A DNA stretch of 64,000 bases, taken from NCBI RefSeq assembly GCF_013166605.1, contig NZ_JABKKF010000001.1:434001-498000 (forward strand), in the 5' to 3' direction. The position numbers and the translations under genes were made by a program. This DNA comes from Xylanibacter muris. Lineage in GTDB: Bacteria; Bacteroidota; Bacteroidia; Bacteroidales; Bacteroidaceae. A model generated the notes under the pieces. The model saw only the letters and a program-made list of their open reading frames with translations, was not told the origin of the DNA and did no database searches. Shown here piece after piece: positions 8,580-18,942 of the stretch; positions within the stretch are counted from its first letter, which is position 1; each line of letters begins with the position of its first letter.

Positions 8580-11500
8580 ATGAAAAGACTTTTGACTTTT
8601 TGGATACTGTGTGCCATCGCTATTTCCATGGTTGCACAAGTCAGCATGACTATTGACGCGACACGTCGGGGACCGCATATAGGACCCTATCACAACGGCC
8701 TCTTTTTCGAAGAGATAAATCATGCCGGAGACGGTGGCCTTTATGCCGAACTGGTGAGCAACCGTTCATTTGAAGACGGCCTTGCCAACTGGACAGCATA
8801 CAAGGGGACGGAAATAAGTCTGAAGACTAAAGGTCTGCTTAATGATGCACAGGCACATGCCCTGTCTGTGACTATCTCAGGTGCTTCAGAATCGAATATG
8901 AAAGGAATCGCGAACAGCGGATACTGGGGCATGAATATTGTGAAAGACTCGACATATAATCTCTCAATGTGGGTGAAAGGTGACGCTGCGTTCAATAACA
9001 AGATAATAGCACAGCTGCGTTCGAATGACGGGAAAAGCATATTGGGAAGAGCCGTATTAAAAGGCACGGTTAATAATACAGGTTGGAACAGGCTTTCTGT
9101 TTCTATTAAGGCAACCGCATCAGACAATAGAGGACAGCTATTGTTGCTCACGGGCACCAATGGCCATCTGGATCTGGATGTGGTTTCTTTGTTTCCTTAC
9201 ACGTGGAAGAACAGAAGCAACGGACTGCGTCCCGCCTTGGCACAGTTGTTGGCAGACACACGTCCTTCATTCCTGCGCTTTCCCGGAGGATGTTATGTGG
9301 AAGGCGAAGGCAGCTATGGAAACGCATTCCAATGGAAAAAGACAATAGGCCCCATAGAACAGCGTCCGGGGCATTATAATAAGAACTGGCACTATTGGTC
9401 ATCGGACGGTCTTGGCTTTGACGAATATCTTCAGATGTGTGAAGACCTTGGGGCCGCCCCGATGTTTGTGGTGAATATCGGTCTGGGCCATGGATTCTCC
9501 TTGTCGCATGATTCCACTCTCATACTTGTACAGGATGTACTTGATGCGATAGAGTATGCCAATGGTGATGCAGATACCGAATGGGGTGCAAGACGAATAG
9601 CCAACGGACATGCCGCACCTTATAATCTCAAGTTTATCGAGATAGGTAATGAAAACTATTCTCCGGGGGCGAACTCCGAGTACGCTGAACGGTATATTTT
9701 GTTTTATGATGCCATCAAGGCGAAATATCCAGAGATTGTGACCATAGGAAATGTAGAGGCATGGGGTACGGACAATCCTTCATGGGGTAATAACTATCCT
9801 GTTGAGATTGTAGACGAACACTACTACCGCACTTTCCAGTGGATGCGCAGCAATTACAATAAATATGACAACTATCCGCGTTTCCCTATCGTTTATAACG
9901 GAGAATATGCGGCCAACGGAGGAGGTTACGGCAAATACGGCAATATGAACAGCGCTTTGGGAGAGGCAATATATATGCTTGGTATGGAGCGTAACAGCGA
10001 TGTGTGCAGGATGGCTTCGTTTGCTCCTATCTTTACTCATGAAGAAGACCCCCGTTGGGCATACGACATGATACATTTCAACGCTTCCGACAATTTTGTC
10101 ACACCATCATACTATGTTCAGAAACTTATGAACATTAACCTTGGGAAGCAGAACCTGCTGTGGACAGAGAGCGGAAACAGACTGTCAAATATCAGTGATG
10201 TAAAGGTCGGATTAGGCTCATGGGGTACGCAGGTGGTATATGATGATGTTTCAGTTATCGGTTCCGATGGAAATATTGTAGCTTCCGACAATTTCAATGG
10301 CGGCATTGGAGCATGGATTGTCAATGACGGCAATTGGAATGTAAGTGACGGAACATTGGTGCAGTCTTCATTGGCAGAGAACTGTACGGCCGTGATGAAC
10401 ATACCCATGAACGGTAATTATACATATAAGGTGCGTGCGATGAAGACCGGAGGTAATGAGGGTTTTCTTATCTTGTTCAACTATCAGGACGGCCAGAACT
10501 ACGTATGGTGGAATATCGGAGGATGGAGCAACAGCAAACATGCGGTAGAGGTATGCAGCAATGGCTCAAAATCCACCGTGGCAGAGAAATCAGGCCGGGT
10601 GGAGAACAACAGATGGTATGACATCGAGGTGAAGGTGGACGGGGCGAATATTACATGCCTGCTTGACAATAAGGTAGTCCATGAATTCACCATGAGTGCC
10701 GACAGGGCATTGTATCAGAGTGTACAGATAGATGAAGATAAGGGTGAACTGATACTTAAGGTTGTAAATCCGAACTCGGAAGGTCAGACACTTAAACTCA
10801 ATATCCTTAATATGAGAATAGCCGACGGTACTGTTGTCCGTCTGCTTTCAAATGCAGGAACAGACGAAAATACGATGCAGACGCCTGATGTTATTGTTCC
10901 GACGGAAGGAGAGACGGTAGCCGTTGATGATGATACACACGCGACATTGGAAATACCGGCATATTCTCTGAATATCTTCAGACTGGGAGCAAGTGCGATA
11001 GGTGAGGAGGTAAAGATATCATATTCGGAATACGAGAAAGAGGATGAGAATATGGGAGCGTATCTTTATGCCCACATGAACGGACATGGTGAATACACAA
11101 ACTATGCGCTCAGCCTATACGGCAATAACTGGCAGGATATGTTAGGAGGGGCGGAAGTGTTTGACACAAAGGCCAATACTGTCACCGGAGGTATGCGTGA
11201 CGCTTATATCACCCGAATGCATGACGGAAATTTCATGCTTGCCGGAACCGATATGACTTCACGGTTGGGATGGACAAGCAACCATATCATGGTTCTTATG
11301 CTGTCTCCCGACCTTGTGCATTGGACTAAGAATGTAAAAATAGACCTTGAGTCCGCCGAGAATCTTGAGGCACTTGGCGGAATCACCGCAGAGGAGATGA
11401 CTGCAGCGTGGGCACCGCAGGTGATATATGACAAGGAAAGCGGTAATTATGTGGTATATTATAGCGTCGGTTTCCCGGACCGCCATCGTATTTATTACAG

Positions 11501-12830
11501 CATAGTTGACAAAGATTTGAACATACTTAGCCGTCCGGCTCTGTATTTTGACCCCGGCTATGATGTAATCGATGCAGATATAGTTTGGAATGATGTTGAC
11601 AAGCAATATGTGATGATCTACAAATGCGAGAAGACAACAGGGTTTGACCGTGCCACAGCTGACCATCTCATACCAAATGCTAATGAAACTAAAGGCACAT
11701 GCCAATGGACTGTGACACCTAACTTCCATTTCGGTGACAACAATCAGGCGATAGAAGCTCCTACACAGTGGAGGCGCATAGGGTCGGACAAATGGACGTT
11801 GGCGTATATCAACTATTCCGGCAACGGCTATGGATATAAAATGTGCAGCATGGACGAGCACGGGCTTAATATCGGCTCTCCTTCAATAATCAACGGAAAT
11901 GTGGATGCCCAGCATGGAAGTATATTAAAGATAACAACCGAGGAATACGACTATCTTAAGACCTGGGAGAAAGTGAAGATGCTTCTGCCCAAGGTGGAGT
12001 CATATTACAAGGCATGCAAGGTAGAGGCAATAGGTGATGCCATAGCCAAAGCCGAGAAGGCTCTTAACACAACCACAACCTTTGCACAGAACGTAAAGGC
12101 AATGGAAGCGGCCTATGCGGCATTGCTGGGATGTGAGGATATATATCTTGAATACATCAAACAGATGGGAGAGGCAGGCGCTGCTGTGGACATGACGGCA
12201 CTTATTGTCAATCCTGATTTCAGAGAAGGTGCGAGAGGATGGAGCACATCGGTTAATTTCACACAGGCTAACGGATATGTTGCGGAATTCTGGAATACTG
12301 CCTTTGACTTCTATCAGATAATAGAGAATATGCCAAAGGGTGAATATGAGCTTGGTGTGCAGAGCTTCTACCGGTACGGCTCCATTTCGGATGCCGTAAA
12401 TGCTCATAATAACGGTACAGAGAGGCTTAATGCCGTTTTATATGCAAATGGAGCTGAAGTCCCTGTAATGAGCATTTATGATGAGAGTGTAACACAGTAC
12501 ACACATTCGCCTTATACTTATCCGGACAACGTTACCGTAGCTAATGAGGCTTTCAATGATTATGGCTTATATACAAATACTGTAAAGCTGACGCTTGATG
12601 AAGCAGGACAGATAAAATTAGGTATAAGGAAAAAAGAGCATATATCTTCAGACTGGTGTTGCTTTGACAATTTCACCCTGAAGTATCTCGGTAATCCTGA
12701 TGCGATAAATAAAATAAGCCAAGGCAATGGCCGTAGTAAAAAAAAATACAATCTGGAAGGACAGGAAGTGAAAGGTAGGAAATCATATAAGGACATATAT
12801 ATAGTAAACGGAAAGAAAATAATAGAATAA
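8580..12830 (+). CDS. Secreted GH51-GH43 fusion, probable bifunctional alpha-L-arabinofuranosidase
   Basis: Two predicted glycosidases in one 1416-residue secreted chain. After a signal peptide (about 1-20), the GH51 catalytic part (about 25-530) opens with GLFFEEINHAGDGGLYAEL. Glu358 in EIGNEN is the likely acid/base and Glu442 in NGEYAANGG the likely nucleophile. A LamG/CBM-like sandwich (about 555-714) interrupts the GH51 C-terminal beta domain (to about 805). A GH43-like propeller follows (about 820-1130) with WAPQVIYD, VIDADIVW and Glu1059 in IEAPTQW. A short helical linker, one copy of the roughly 170-residue module shared with the upstream gene (about 1201-1372), and a basic tail with IYIVNGKK end the protein. 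It starts the compact gene train, with 15 bp to the next gene. Arabinose release from arabinan or arabinogalactan is inferred from the families. Confidence 0.9.
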   Translation: MKRLLTFWILCAIAISMVAQVSMTIDATRRGPHIGPYHNGLFFEEINHAGDGGLYAELVSNRSFEDGLANWTAYKGTEISLKTKGLLNDAQAHALSVTISGASESNMKGIANSGYWGMNIVKDSTYNLSMWVKGDAAFNNKIIAQLRSNDGKSILGRAVLKGTVNNTGWNRLSVSIKATASDNRGQLLLLTGTNGHLDLDVVSLFPYTWKNRSNGLRPALAQLLADTRPSFLRFPGGCYVEGEGSYGNAFQWKKTIGPIEQRPGHYNKNWHYWSSDGLGFDEYLQMCEDLGAAPMFVVNIGLGHGFSLSHDSTLILVQDVLDAIEYANGDADTEWGARRIANGHAAPYNLKFIEIGNENYSPGANSEYAERYILFYDAIKAKYPEIVTIGNVEAWGTDNPSWGNNYPVEIVDEHYYRTFQWMRSNYNKYDNYPRFPIVYNGEYAANGGGYGKYGNMNSALGEAIYMLGMERNSDVCRMASFAPIFTHEEDPRWAYDMIHFNASDNFVTPSYYVQKLMNINLGKQNLLWTESGNRLSNISDVKVGLGSWGTQVVYDDVSVIGSDGNIVASDNFNGGIGAWIVNDGNWNVSDGTLVQSSLAENCTAVMNIPMNGNYTYKVRAMKTGGNEGFLILFNYQDGQNYVWWNIGGWSNSKHAVEVCSNGSKSTVAEKSGRVENNRWYDIEVKVDGANITCLLDNKVVHEFTMSADRALYQSVQIDEDKGELILKVVNPNSEGQTLKLNILNMRIADGTVVRLLSNAGTDENTMQTPDVIVPTEGETVAVDDDTHATLEIPAYSLNIFRLGASAIGEEVKISYSEYEKEDENMGAYLYAHMNGHGEYTNYALSLYGNNWQDMLGGAEVFDTKANTVTGGMRDAYITRMHDGNFMLAGTDMTSRLGWTSNHIMVLMLSPDLVHWTKNVKIDLESAENLEALGGITAEEMTAAWAPQVIYDKESGNYVVYYSVGFPDRHRIYYSIVDKDLNILSRPALYFDPGYDVIDADIVWNDVDKQYVMIYKCEKTTGFDRATADHLIPNANETKGTCQWTVTPNFHFGDNNQAIEAPTQWRRIGSDKWTLAYINYSGNGYGYKMCSMDEHGLNIGSPSIINGNVDAQHGSILKITTEEYDYLKTWEKVKMLLPKVESYYKACKVEAIGDAIAKAEKALNTTTTFAQNVKAMEAAYAALLGCEDIYLEYIKQMGEAGAAVDMTALIVNPDFREGARGWSTSVNFTQANGYVAEFWNTAFDFYQIIENMPKGEYELGVQSFYRYGSISDAVNAHNNGTERLNAVLYANGAEVPVMSIYDESVTQYTHSPYTYPDNVTVANEAFNDYGLYTNTVKLTLDEAGQIKLGIRKKEHISSDWCCFDNFTLKYLGNPDAINKISQGNGRSKKKYNLEGQEVKGRKSYKDIYIVNGKKIIE

Positions 12831-12845
12831 CTAAAACTCACTAAC

Positions 12846-15557
12846 ATGAATTGCAAACAAGTCAGACGAGGTGCTTTTAGCCCCATGGTTGCAATAGGAC
12901 TGATGTTGGGAGCTGCCACATTATTTCAATCATGTGAGGACGATTTGCTCACAGGCCAGCCTTCATGGTTGGGCAACTCTATCTATGAAGAGTTGAATTC
13001 CGATGGCAACTACAAAACAATGCTCAGGCTTATTGACGATTTGGGGTTTCATGACCAGATGAGCCGTACAGGCTCTGTAACAATATTTGTTGCAGATGAT
13101 GTAGCCTTTGAAGAATGGTTTAAAACAAACAAAATGGGAGTTCGGTCGTACGAACAACTGTCGGTTGCACAGAAGAAACAGCTTCTCAACAAATCGATGA
13201 TTAACAATGCATATCTCATCGAGCTGATGTCGAATGTCAGTGCAGACCCGCCAGAGACAGGCATGGCAATGCGGCGTCCTAACTCAACAAGTGTGTTTGA
13301 TTCCATCTATGTGATGAAGCACGAGGATATGAACGGAGCCATGCCGGCATGGGCGTGGTACAAGCAGAACAAGAAGGATATCATTTTGTTTAAAGACGGT
13401 AGGATAATGAACGGAAGTTCGGTTGCGGGACTGTCGGAACCTATGATACATCTTCTGCCCGCATTTATGCAGAAGCAGGCTTTCACCGATGAGGACATAA
13501 AAATCCTGACCAATGGCAAGGCAACATCTGTAAACGATGCCTTTGTTGAGGGAAGAAAGGTCATTGAGCGTGATATAACCTGCAAAAACGGTTATATACA
13601 CAAAGTGGACGGAGTCATTGAAGGCTATGATAATATGGCGGAAATATTGCGCCGGCATCAGAACATGTCATTGTGGTCACATCTCATCGACCGTTTCAGT
13701 GCGCCATATTATGACAAGTACAAGACAGAAGAGTATAATCGTCTGTATGGAAAGAATGTTGATTCGGTATTTACGTTGCGTTATTTTGCCGATTCACGTA
13801 AAGACGGACTTGCTGCGACATCCTACCCGTTGACTTCCGGTAATCCGGTAGAGGAAAAAGTGCCGGCTACGCTTTCTTTTGATCCGGGGTGGAACCAATA
13901 CATGTATGAGAACACCAGCGGCTATGACCTTCATTATGATGCCGGTGCGATGCTGGTACCGGACAACGACGCTTTGCTTAGATGGTGGAATGCCGATGGA
14001 AAAGTGTTGAAGGATAAATATGGAACGTGGGATAATATTCCGGAGCTTGTGCTCTCCAAACTGTTGAGAGTGAACATGCTGGGGACATTTACAGATGCCA
14101 TACCGTCGAAATTCTCGTCAATCGTAAATGATGCCAAGGTATCGATGAATGTAAAGACATCGGATGTCGACAGTTGTTTTATCGGATGTAACGGTGTAGT
14201 GTATCTTACCAATCGTGTCTTCAGCCCAATGGAATATTCGAGTGTGTCTTTTCCGGCTCTTATACACCAGGATCTTATGAGTGTAATTTACTGGGCTATC
14301 GACGAACTGGAGTTCACACCCTATCTTAATTCAATGGACTCATACTATAGTCTGATGTTGCCGACGAACACGTCGATGCTCACATACGTGGATCCATGTT
14401 CATACGGAGAGTCACAGCAAACCCTTCTCGAGTTTTACTATGATGCCAGGGAGAAGAAAGTAAAGGCACGCCGCTATCTGTGTACCATAGGTGACAATGG
14501 CGAGATATCGATAGGACAGAAAATTGTCGAGAATGTGCCGGAAACACAGGTCAAGAACAGACTTAAAGATATTGTAAATCAGATGATTATCGTAGGCGAT
14601 GTGGAAAACGGCTACAGCTATTACAAGTCGAAGAACGGAACAATGGTCAAGATTTCCGATGCTGGTAAGTCAGGCCGGATGACTGTGGCCGGCGGATGGC
14701 AGATGGAGTATGGCACAGGAGTGAAAGTCGACTCTATTTATGATATGTCAGCGACGGGCAACGGTAAGTCTTACAGTCTGTCTGAACAAGTGCCCATGCC
14801 GGCATCAAAGTCTGTGTATCAGACATGTCTTGCCCATGAGGAATACTCCGAGTTCCTTAATCTGTTGATTGGCTCGCAGTATCTTGACAAGAATGACATT
14901 ATCCTTGCAAGCAGTGTCAAGCTCGGTGATAATAAATACAGTTGTCTTAATCCTACAGCTAACAGCAACATAAGTTTGTTCGGTACTTACAATTATACCG
15001 TATACATACCTACAAACGAGTCGATAAGACAATTGATAAATGACGGTATAATGCCGACATGGGACGATTTTGATGAGCAGTTCTTATTGTCGGAGAATGC
15101 CTCTACACAAGAAGAGAAAGATGCTGCCAAAGCTGCGTGCACAATGATAAAGAACCGTATATTGGATTTTGTGAAATATCATATCCAGGATAACGGAGTG
15201 GCTGTTAATGGTGCACCGGAAACAGGTGAGAACGGTGTCGCTATTATTAAGAACAACTATGAGACGATGGTGCTGAATGCAGAGACCAACCGTTATTATC
15301 CCGTTGAAGTGGATGTGGAAAACAAGGGGCTGAAAATAACCGACCTTACTGGTAATGTACGTAAGGTTGTGGAGAAAGACGGCCTGTATAATAATATATG
15401 TCGCGAGTACTGGGTATCAGGAACAGGCTTCAACAAGCTTCTGTATACATCAGCCGATGCTGTAGTTCATCTTATTGACGGACCTCTGTTCTACAGCTCA
15501 AGTCAGAAGACATTATGGAAGAATGAAATGTCGAATGCCAAATTGAGAAGGAGGTAA
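12846..15557 (+). CDS. Multi-FAS1-domain surface lipoprotein
   Basis: Signal peptide with lipobox LFQS-C (Cys30) followed by acidic residues, as in surface-exported Bacteroidetes lipoproteins. The 903-residue chain carries fasciclin (FAS1)-like units: the first near residues 40-110 (ending in TIFVADDVAFEEWF), a second from about 265 (ILRRHQNMSLWSHLIDRF), and further copies after about 420 and 670 (YTVYIPTNESIRQL). It sits 4 bp before susC, in the slot where SusE/SusF-type glycan-binding lipoproteins often occur, so surface capture or display of glycan is the likely role. No catalytic motif is seen. Domain number is approximate. Confidence 0.82.
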   Translation: MNCKQVRRGAFSPMVAIGLMLGAATLFQSCEDDLLTGQPSWLGNSIYEELNSDGNYKTMLRLIDDLGFHDQMSRTGSVTIFVADDVAFEEWFKTNKMGVRSYEQLSVAQKKQLLNKSMINNAYLIELMSNVSADPPETGMAMRRPNSTSVFDSIYVMKHEDMNGAMPAWAWYKQNKKDIILFKDGRIMNGSSVAGLSEPMIHLLPAFMQKQAFTDEDIKILTNGKATSVNDAFVEGRKVIERDITCKNGYIHKVDGVIEGYDNMAEILRRHQNMSLWSHLIDRFSAPYYDKYKTEEYNRLYGKNVDSVFTLRYFADSRKDGLAATSYPLTSGNPVEEKVPATLSFDPGWNQYMYENTSGYDLHYDAGAMLVPDNDALLRWWNADGKVLKDKYGTWDNIPELVLSKLLRVNMLGTFTDAIPSKFSSIVNDAKVSMNVKTSDVDSCFIGCNGVVYLTNRVFSPMEYSSVSFPALIHQDLMSVIYWAIDELEFTPYLNSMDSYYSLMLPTNTSMLTYVDPCSYGESQQTLLEFYYDAREKKVKARRYLCTIGDNGEISIGQKIVENVPETQVKNRLKDIVNQMIIVGDVENGYSYYKSKNGTMVKISDAGKSGRMTVAGGWQMEYGTGVKVDSIYDMSATGNGKSYSLSEQVPMPASKSVYQTCLAHEEYSEFLNLLIGSQYLDKNDIILASSVKLGDNKYSCLNPTANSNISLFGTYNYTVYIPTNESIRQLINDGIMPTWDDFDEQFLLSENASTQEEKDAAKAACTMIKNRILDFVKYHIQDNGVAVNGAPETGENGVAIIKNNYETMVLNAETNRYYPVEVDVENKGLKITDLTGNVRKVVEKDGLYNNICREYWVSGTGFNKLLYTSADAVVHLIDGPLFYSSSQKTLWKNEMSNAKLRRR

Positions 15558-15561
15558 TTTT

Positions 15562-18500
15562 ATGGAGTATATTAATATAATAAATATAAAGACGATAAGC
15601 CGAAAGACAGGCAGGTTGCACCGGCTGTTTTTCATGACGCTCATGCTGATGCTGTGCTCGTCGGTATTTGCACAGATATCATCCGTCCACGGCACATTGT
15701 CTGACGAGATGGGGCCTTTGATGGGTGCTACCGTTTGCGAGGTAGACGTCAACGGACGTATCATCAACTCGGCCATCACAGACCTGAACGGAAATTTCAC
15801 CATGTCGGTGAAAAACCAAAAGAATAAGATAAGGTTCAGTTATGTGGGACTCAAAACACAAACGATGCCTATCAGCCGTTCTGTATATAATATAAGGATG
15901 CAGAGCGCTACCAAACTGAAAGAAGTAACGGTGGTGTCGAAAAAACGCACGGGCGGCAATAACCTTGGAGTGCCTGAGCGTGAGATATCGTATGCATCAC
16001 AGAGTATTAATATGAAAGAGTTTGAAGGTTTGTCGTTCACTTCTATTGATGAGGCTTTGCAGGGACGTATAGCTGGTCTTGATATCATTGGAAACTCCGG
16101 TGACCTCGGCTCTGGGTCAAGCATACGTTTGCGTGGCGCCTCTTCATTGTCGACACTTACAGATTCTAATCCGCTTATTGTTATTGACGGTAATATCCGT
16201 AGTGTCGATCTGACGGGGTATGATCTGGCATCAGCCAGCAATGAGACTTTCTCGGAATTGCTTAATATCAATCCGGAGGATATTTCAGACATAAAAGTGC
16301 TGAAAGATGCTGCCGCTACGGCTGTATATGGTAGCCAGGGTGGTAACGGTGTTATCGAGATTACCACTAAGCGTGGCGCTATGGGAGCTCCCAGGGTGTC
16401 TTATTCGTTCAAACTTACGGCCACTCAACAGCCTAAGGGATATAAGTTGCTTAGCGGTGATGACTATACCATGATGCTTAAGGAAAGCTACTTCAATCCC
16501 ACTCAGAACGACAATATAAGTCAGAGCATAAGGGAAATAAACTATGACCCTACGTTCTCTGAATACGAACAGTATAACAACAATACCGACTGGCGTGACG
16601 CTGTTACGCAGACGGGATGGCGTCAGAATCACTATCTGTCGATAACCGGTGGCGGTGAGAAGGCAAGATTCCGTATCGGAGGAGGTTTTGACACGGAAAA
16701 AGGCTCGGTTATCAAGCAGGGACTTGACAGGTTCTCCACACGTGTCGCTCTGGACTATTATGTCAGTGACCGTATAACGGTGTCGACCAATTTCGCCCTT
16801 ACCTATACCAAGACAAAATTCAACAGCGATGACCTTCTTGCAATTGCGATGAAGAAGATGCCTAATATGAGTATTTACGAACAGGATCCGGTTACGGGTG
16901 AGGATACCGGACGTTTCTATGAAATGCTGCAGTCGGCATCAAGCGTCTTTGATAAGAATCAGAAGGATCTTGTAAACCCTGTGGCCAGCGCTTATCTGGC
17001 CAAGAAGACCAGAAGAACATACGACCTTGTTCCGGAACTGGTTATAAACTACCGTCTTCTCGGAACCGATGACCAGCATACCCGTCTTGATTGGCGCGGC
17101 AGTGTGCTGATGAGTGTCTACAATCAATATGATGATTCATTCTATCCGTCGGAGCTTAGGACTGTCTCTTGGGACAATGGAGTGAACACTGCATCATCGG
17201 CAAGTCTGAAGAGCGTTAACTTCAATACCAAACAGACCATTACCTTTATCCCTCATTTCAACAATGAGGACCATTCGCTTATGATGATGGGACGTTTTGA
17301 GTTGAATTCAGGAACCAAAAGCTCACAGTCAAACGGTGCCAAGCTCCTTCCCTCCGGAGGTATAGAGAGCCCTGATGCCGGTGGTTTCAATACAGGTCTC
17401 GCGTCGTCTTATTCACAGTCGCGTACAATGTACTTCACCTATTCGGCCCACTATGCCTATAAGGGTAAGTATATGGCCGACTTCTCAATACGTGCTGATG
17501 GTACGACAAAGTTCGGTCCCGGAAAGCGTTGGGGATATTTCCCTGCAGTGTCGCTCAGATGGAACATATCGGATGAGGCGTTCATGAAACCTACAAAGAA
17601 ATGGCTCTCGATGCTTTCATTGCGTCCAAGCTGGGGACGTGTGGGTACCGCACCGAAAATAGACTATCTCTATACCAGTAAGTATGCTTCGGGAAGCAAC
17701 TATCTTGACATGCCGACAATGCGTCCTTCGAATATACGTCTTACCGATCTGCGCTGGCAGGAAACATCAAGTTATAACATCGGTGTGGACCTCGGACTGT
17801 GGGATGACCGTTTGTCCATGGCTATTGAAACATACCGTTCGACAACGTCTAACCTGCTTCTTGAGAATTATCGTATTCCTTCAAACTCAGGATTCATGAC
17901 ATTGCCTTATCATAACAGCGGTAAGATGCGCAATATAGGATGGGAGTTCCATATCAATACAAACAGATTGGTGAAGGTAGGTAAGGTCACTATAGACATG
18001 AATGCCAATTTCGGTAATAACCGGAATGAGATTCTGGAGATGGACGAGTATGTTCTCAACTCACTCAATTCAACGTTCGCATACAACAACGGTGAGTGGC
18101 TGCGCCGCGTACAGTTGCATAATCCGCAAGGCGCAATTTATGGCTTCAAGTATAAGGGTGTTTATCAATACAATTATGAGACATTCAAGAATCTTGATGA
18201 GGAAGGACGTGCTGCATTCCTGGCATCAGGAAAGACTGCACCGGTGGCATTTAATGCCAATGGTCAGCTGATACTTGATTCCGAGGGTAATCCCTTACGC
18301 ATGAGGTATAACTATAATAACGAGGGCACAGGCAAGAATTATCCGTTTACCGGTGGTGATGCCATATATGAGGATATAAATCATGACGGTAACATTGATG
18401 CGCTTGATATTGTTTATTTGGGAAGTTCGCTTCCTAAGCTTGTCGGAGGTTTCGGCTTCGCATTCTCATACAAGAAATGGCGTCTTACAACACAGTTTAC

Positions 18501-18927
18501 CTATCGTGTGGGAAACAAGATTTTGAATATGGCACGTTTGAATGCAGAGGCAATGATAGGCAATAACAATCAGAGTCAGGCTGTGAACTACCGTTGGCGT
18601 AAGGAAGGCGACGTGACACCCATACCGCGTGCCATGTTCGGTGAGACATCCAACTACAACACTTTGGTGAGTGATCGTTTTGTAGAGTCGGGCTCGTATC
18701 TGCGTGCAAGTTATTTCCAATTGTCGTATGCTTTGGAAAAGAAACAGCTTAAGAGTCTCGGACTGAACCGTATATCTTTGTATGCAAGCGCCAACAACCC
18801 GTTTGTGATAACCAAATATACAGGTGTTGACCCTGATATAAGCGCATGGGGGTATGATCCTGCCATCGACAATGCGCAGACACCGCGTACGCGTTCATAT
18901 ACATTTGGTATAACAGTAGATTTTTAA
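15562..18927 (+). CDS. SusC-like TonB-dependent outer-membrane transporter (first pair)
   Basis: Outer-membrane importer for oligosaccharides that works with the SusD-like lipoprotein encoded 15 bp downstream. An N-terminal membrane-targeting segment (about 18-38, ending VFAQ) is followed by a carboxypeptidase-regulatory-like domain (about 42-115, with GATVCEVDVNG), then the plug (SIRLRGASSLS, NPLIVIDG, DISDIKVLKDAAATAVYGS, GVIEITTKRG), and the beta-barrel to the C-terminal TFGITVDF. The length of 1121 residues is typical. Energy would come from TonB-ExbBD elsewhere. It is part of the 8580-33310 gene train and transport specificity cannot be read from the sequence. Confidence 0.96.
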   Translation: MEYINIINIKTISRKTGRLHRLFFMTLMLMLCSSVFAQISSVHGTLSDEMGPLMGATVCEVDVNGRIINSAITDLNGNFTMSVKNQKNKIRFSYVGLKTQTMPISRSVYNIRMQSATKLKEVTVVSKKRTGGNNLGVPEREISYASQSINMKEFEGLSFTSIDEALQGRIAGLDIIGNSGDLGSGSSIRLRGASSLSTLTDSNPLIVIDGNIRSVDLTGYDLASASNETFSELLNINPEDISDIKVLKDAAATAVYGSQGGNGVIEITTKRGAMGAPRVSYSFKLTATQQPKGYKLLSGDDYTMMLKESYFNPTQNDNISQSIREINYDPTFSEYEQYNNNTDWRDAVTQTGWRQNHYLSITGGGEKARFRIGGGFDTEKGSVIKQGLDRFSTRVALDYYVSDRITVSTNFALTYTKTKFNSDDLLAIAMKKMPNMSIYEQDPVTGEDTGRFYEMLQSASSVFDKNQKDLVNPVASAYLAKKTRRTYDLVPELVINYRLLGTDDQHTRLDWRGSVLMSVYNQYDDSFYPSELRTVSWDNGVNTASSASLKSVNFNTKQTITFIPHFNNEDHSLMMMGRFELNSGTKSSQSNGAKLLPSGGIESPDAGGFNTGLASSYSQSRTMYFTYSAHYAYKGKYMADFSIRADGTTKFGPGKRWGYFPAVSLRWNISDEAFMKPTKKWLSMLSLRPSWGRVGTAPKIDYLYTSKYASGSNYLDMPTMRPSNIRLTDLRWQETSSYNIGVDLGLWDDRLSMAIETYRSTTSNLLLENYRIPSNSGFMTLPYHNSGKMRNIGWEFHINTNRLVKVGKVTIDMNANFGNNRNEILEMDEYVLNSLNSTFAYNNGEWLRRVQLHNPQGAIYGFKYKGVYQYNYETFKNLDEEGRAAFLASGKTAPVAFNANGQLILDSEGNPLRMRYNYNNEGTGKNYPFTGGDAIYEDINHDGNIDALDIVYLGSSLPKLVGGFGFAFSYKKWRLTTQFTYRVGNKILNMARLNAEAMIGNNNQSQAVNYRWRKEGDVTPIPRAMFGETSNYNTLVSDRFVESGSYLRASYFQLSYALEKKQLKSLGLNRISLYASANNPFVITKYTGVDPDISAWGYDPAIDNAQTPRTRSYTFGITVDF

Positions 18928-18942
18928 ACAGCTAAGACATTT

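Noticed and set aside
11259-11861. 200-codon minus-strand open frame inside the GH51-GH43 gene
   Set aside because: It is antisense to conserved GH43 motifs and has no recognisable domain or ribosome-binding context.
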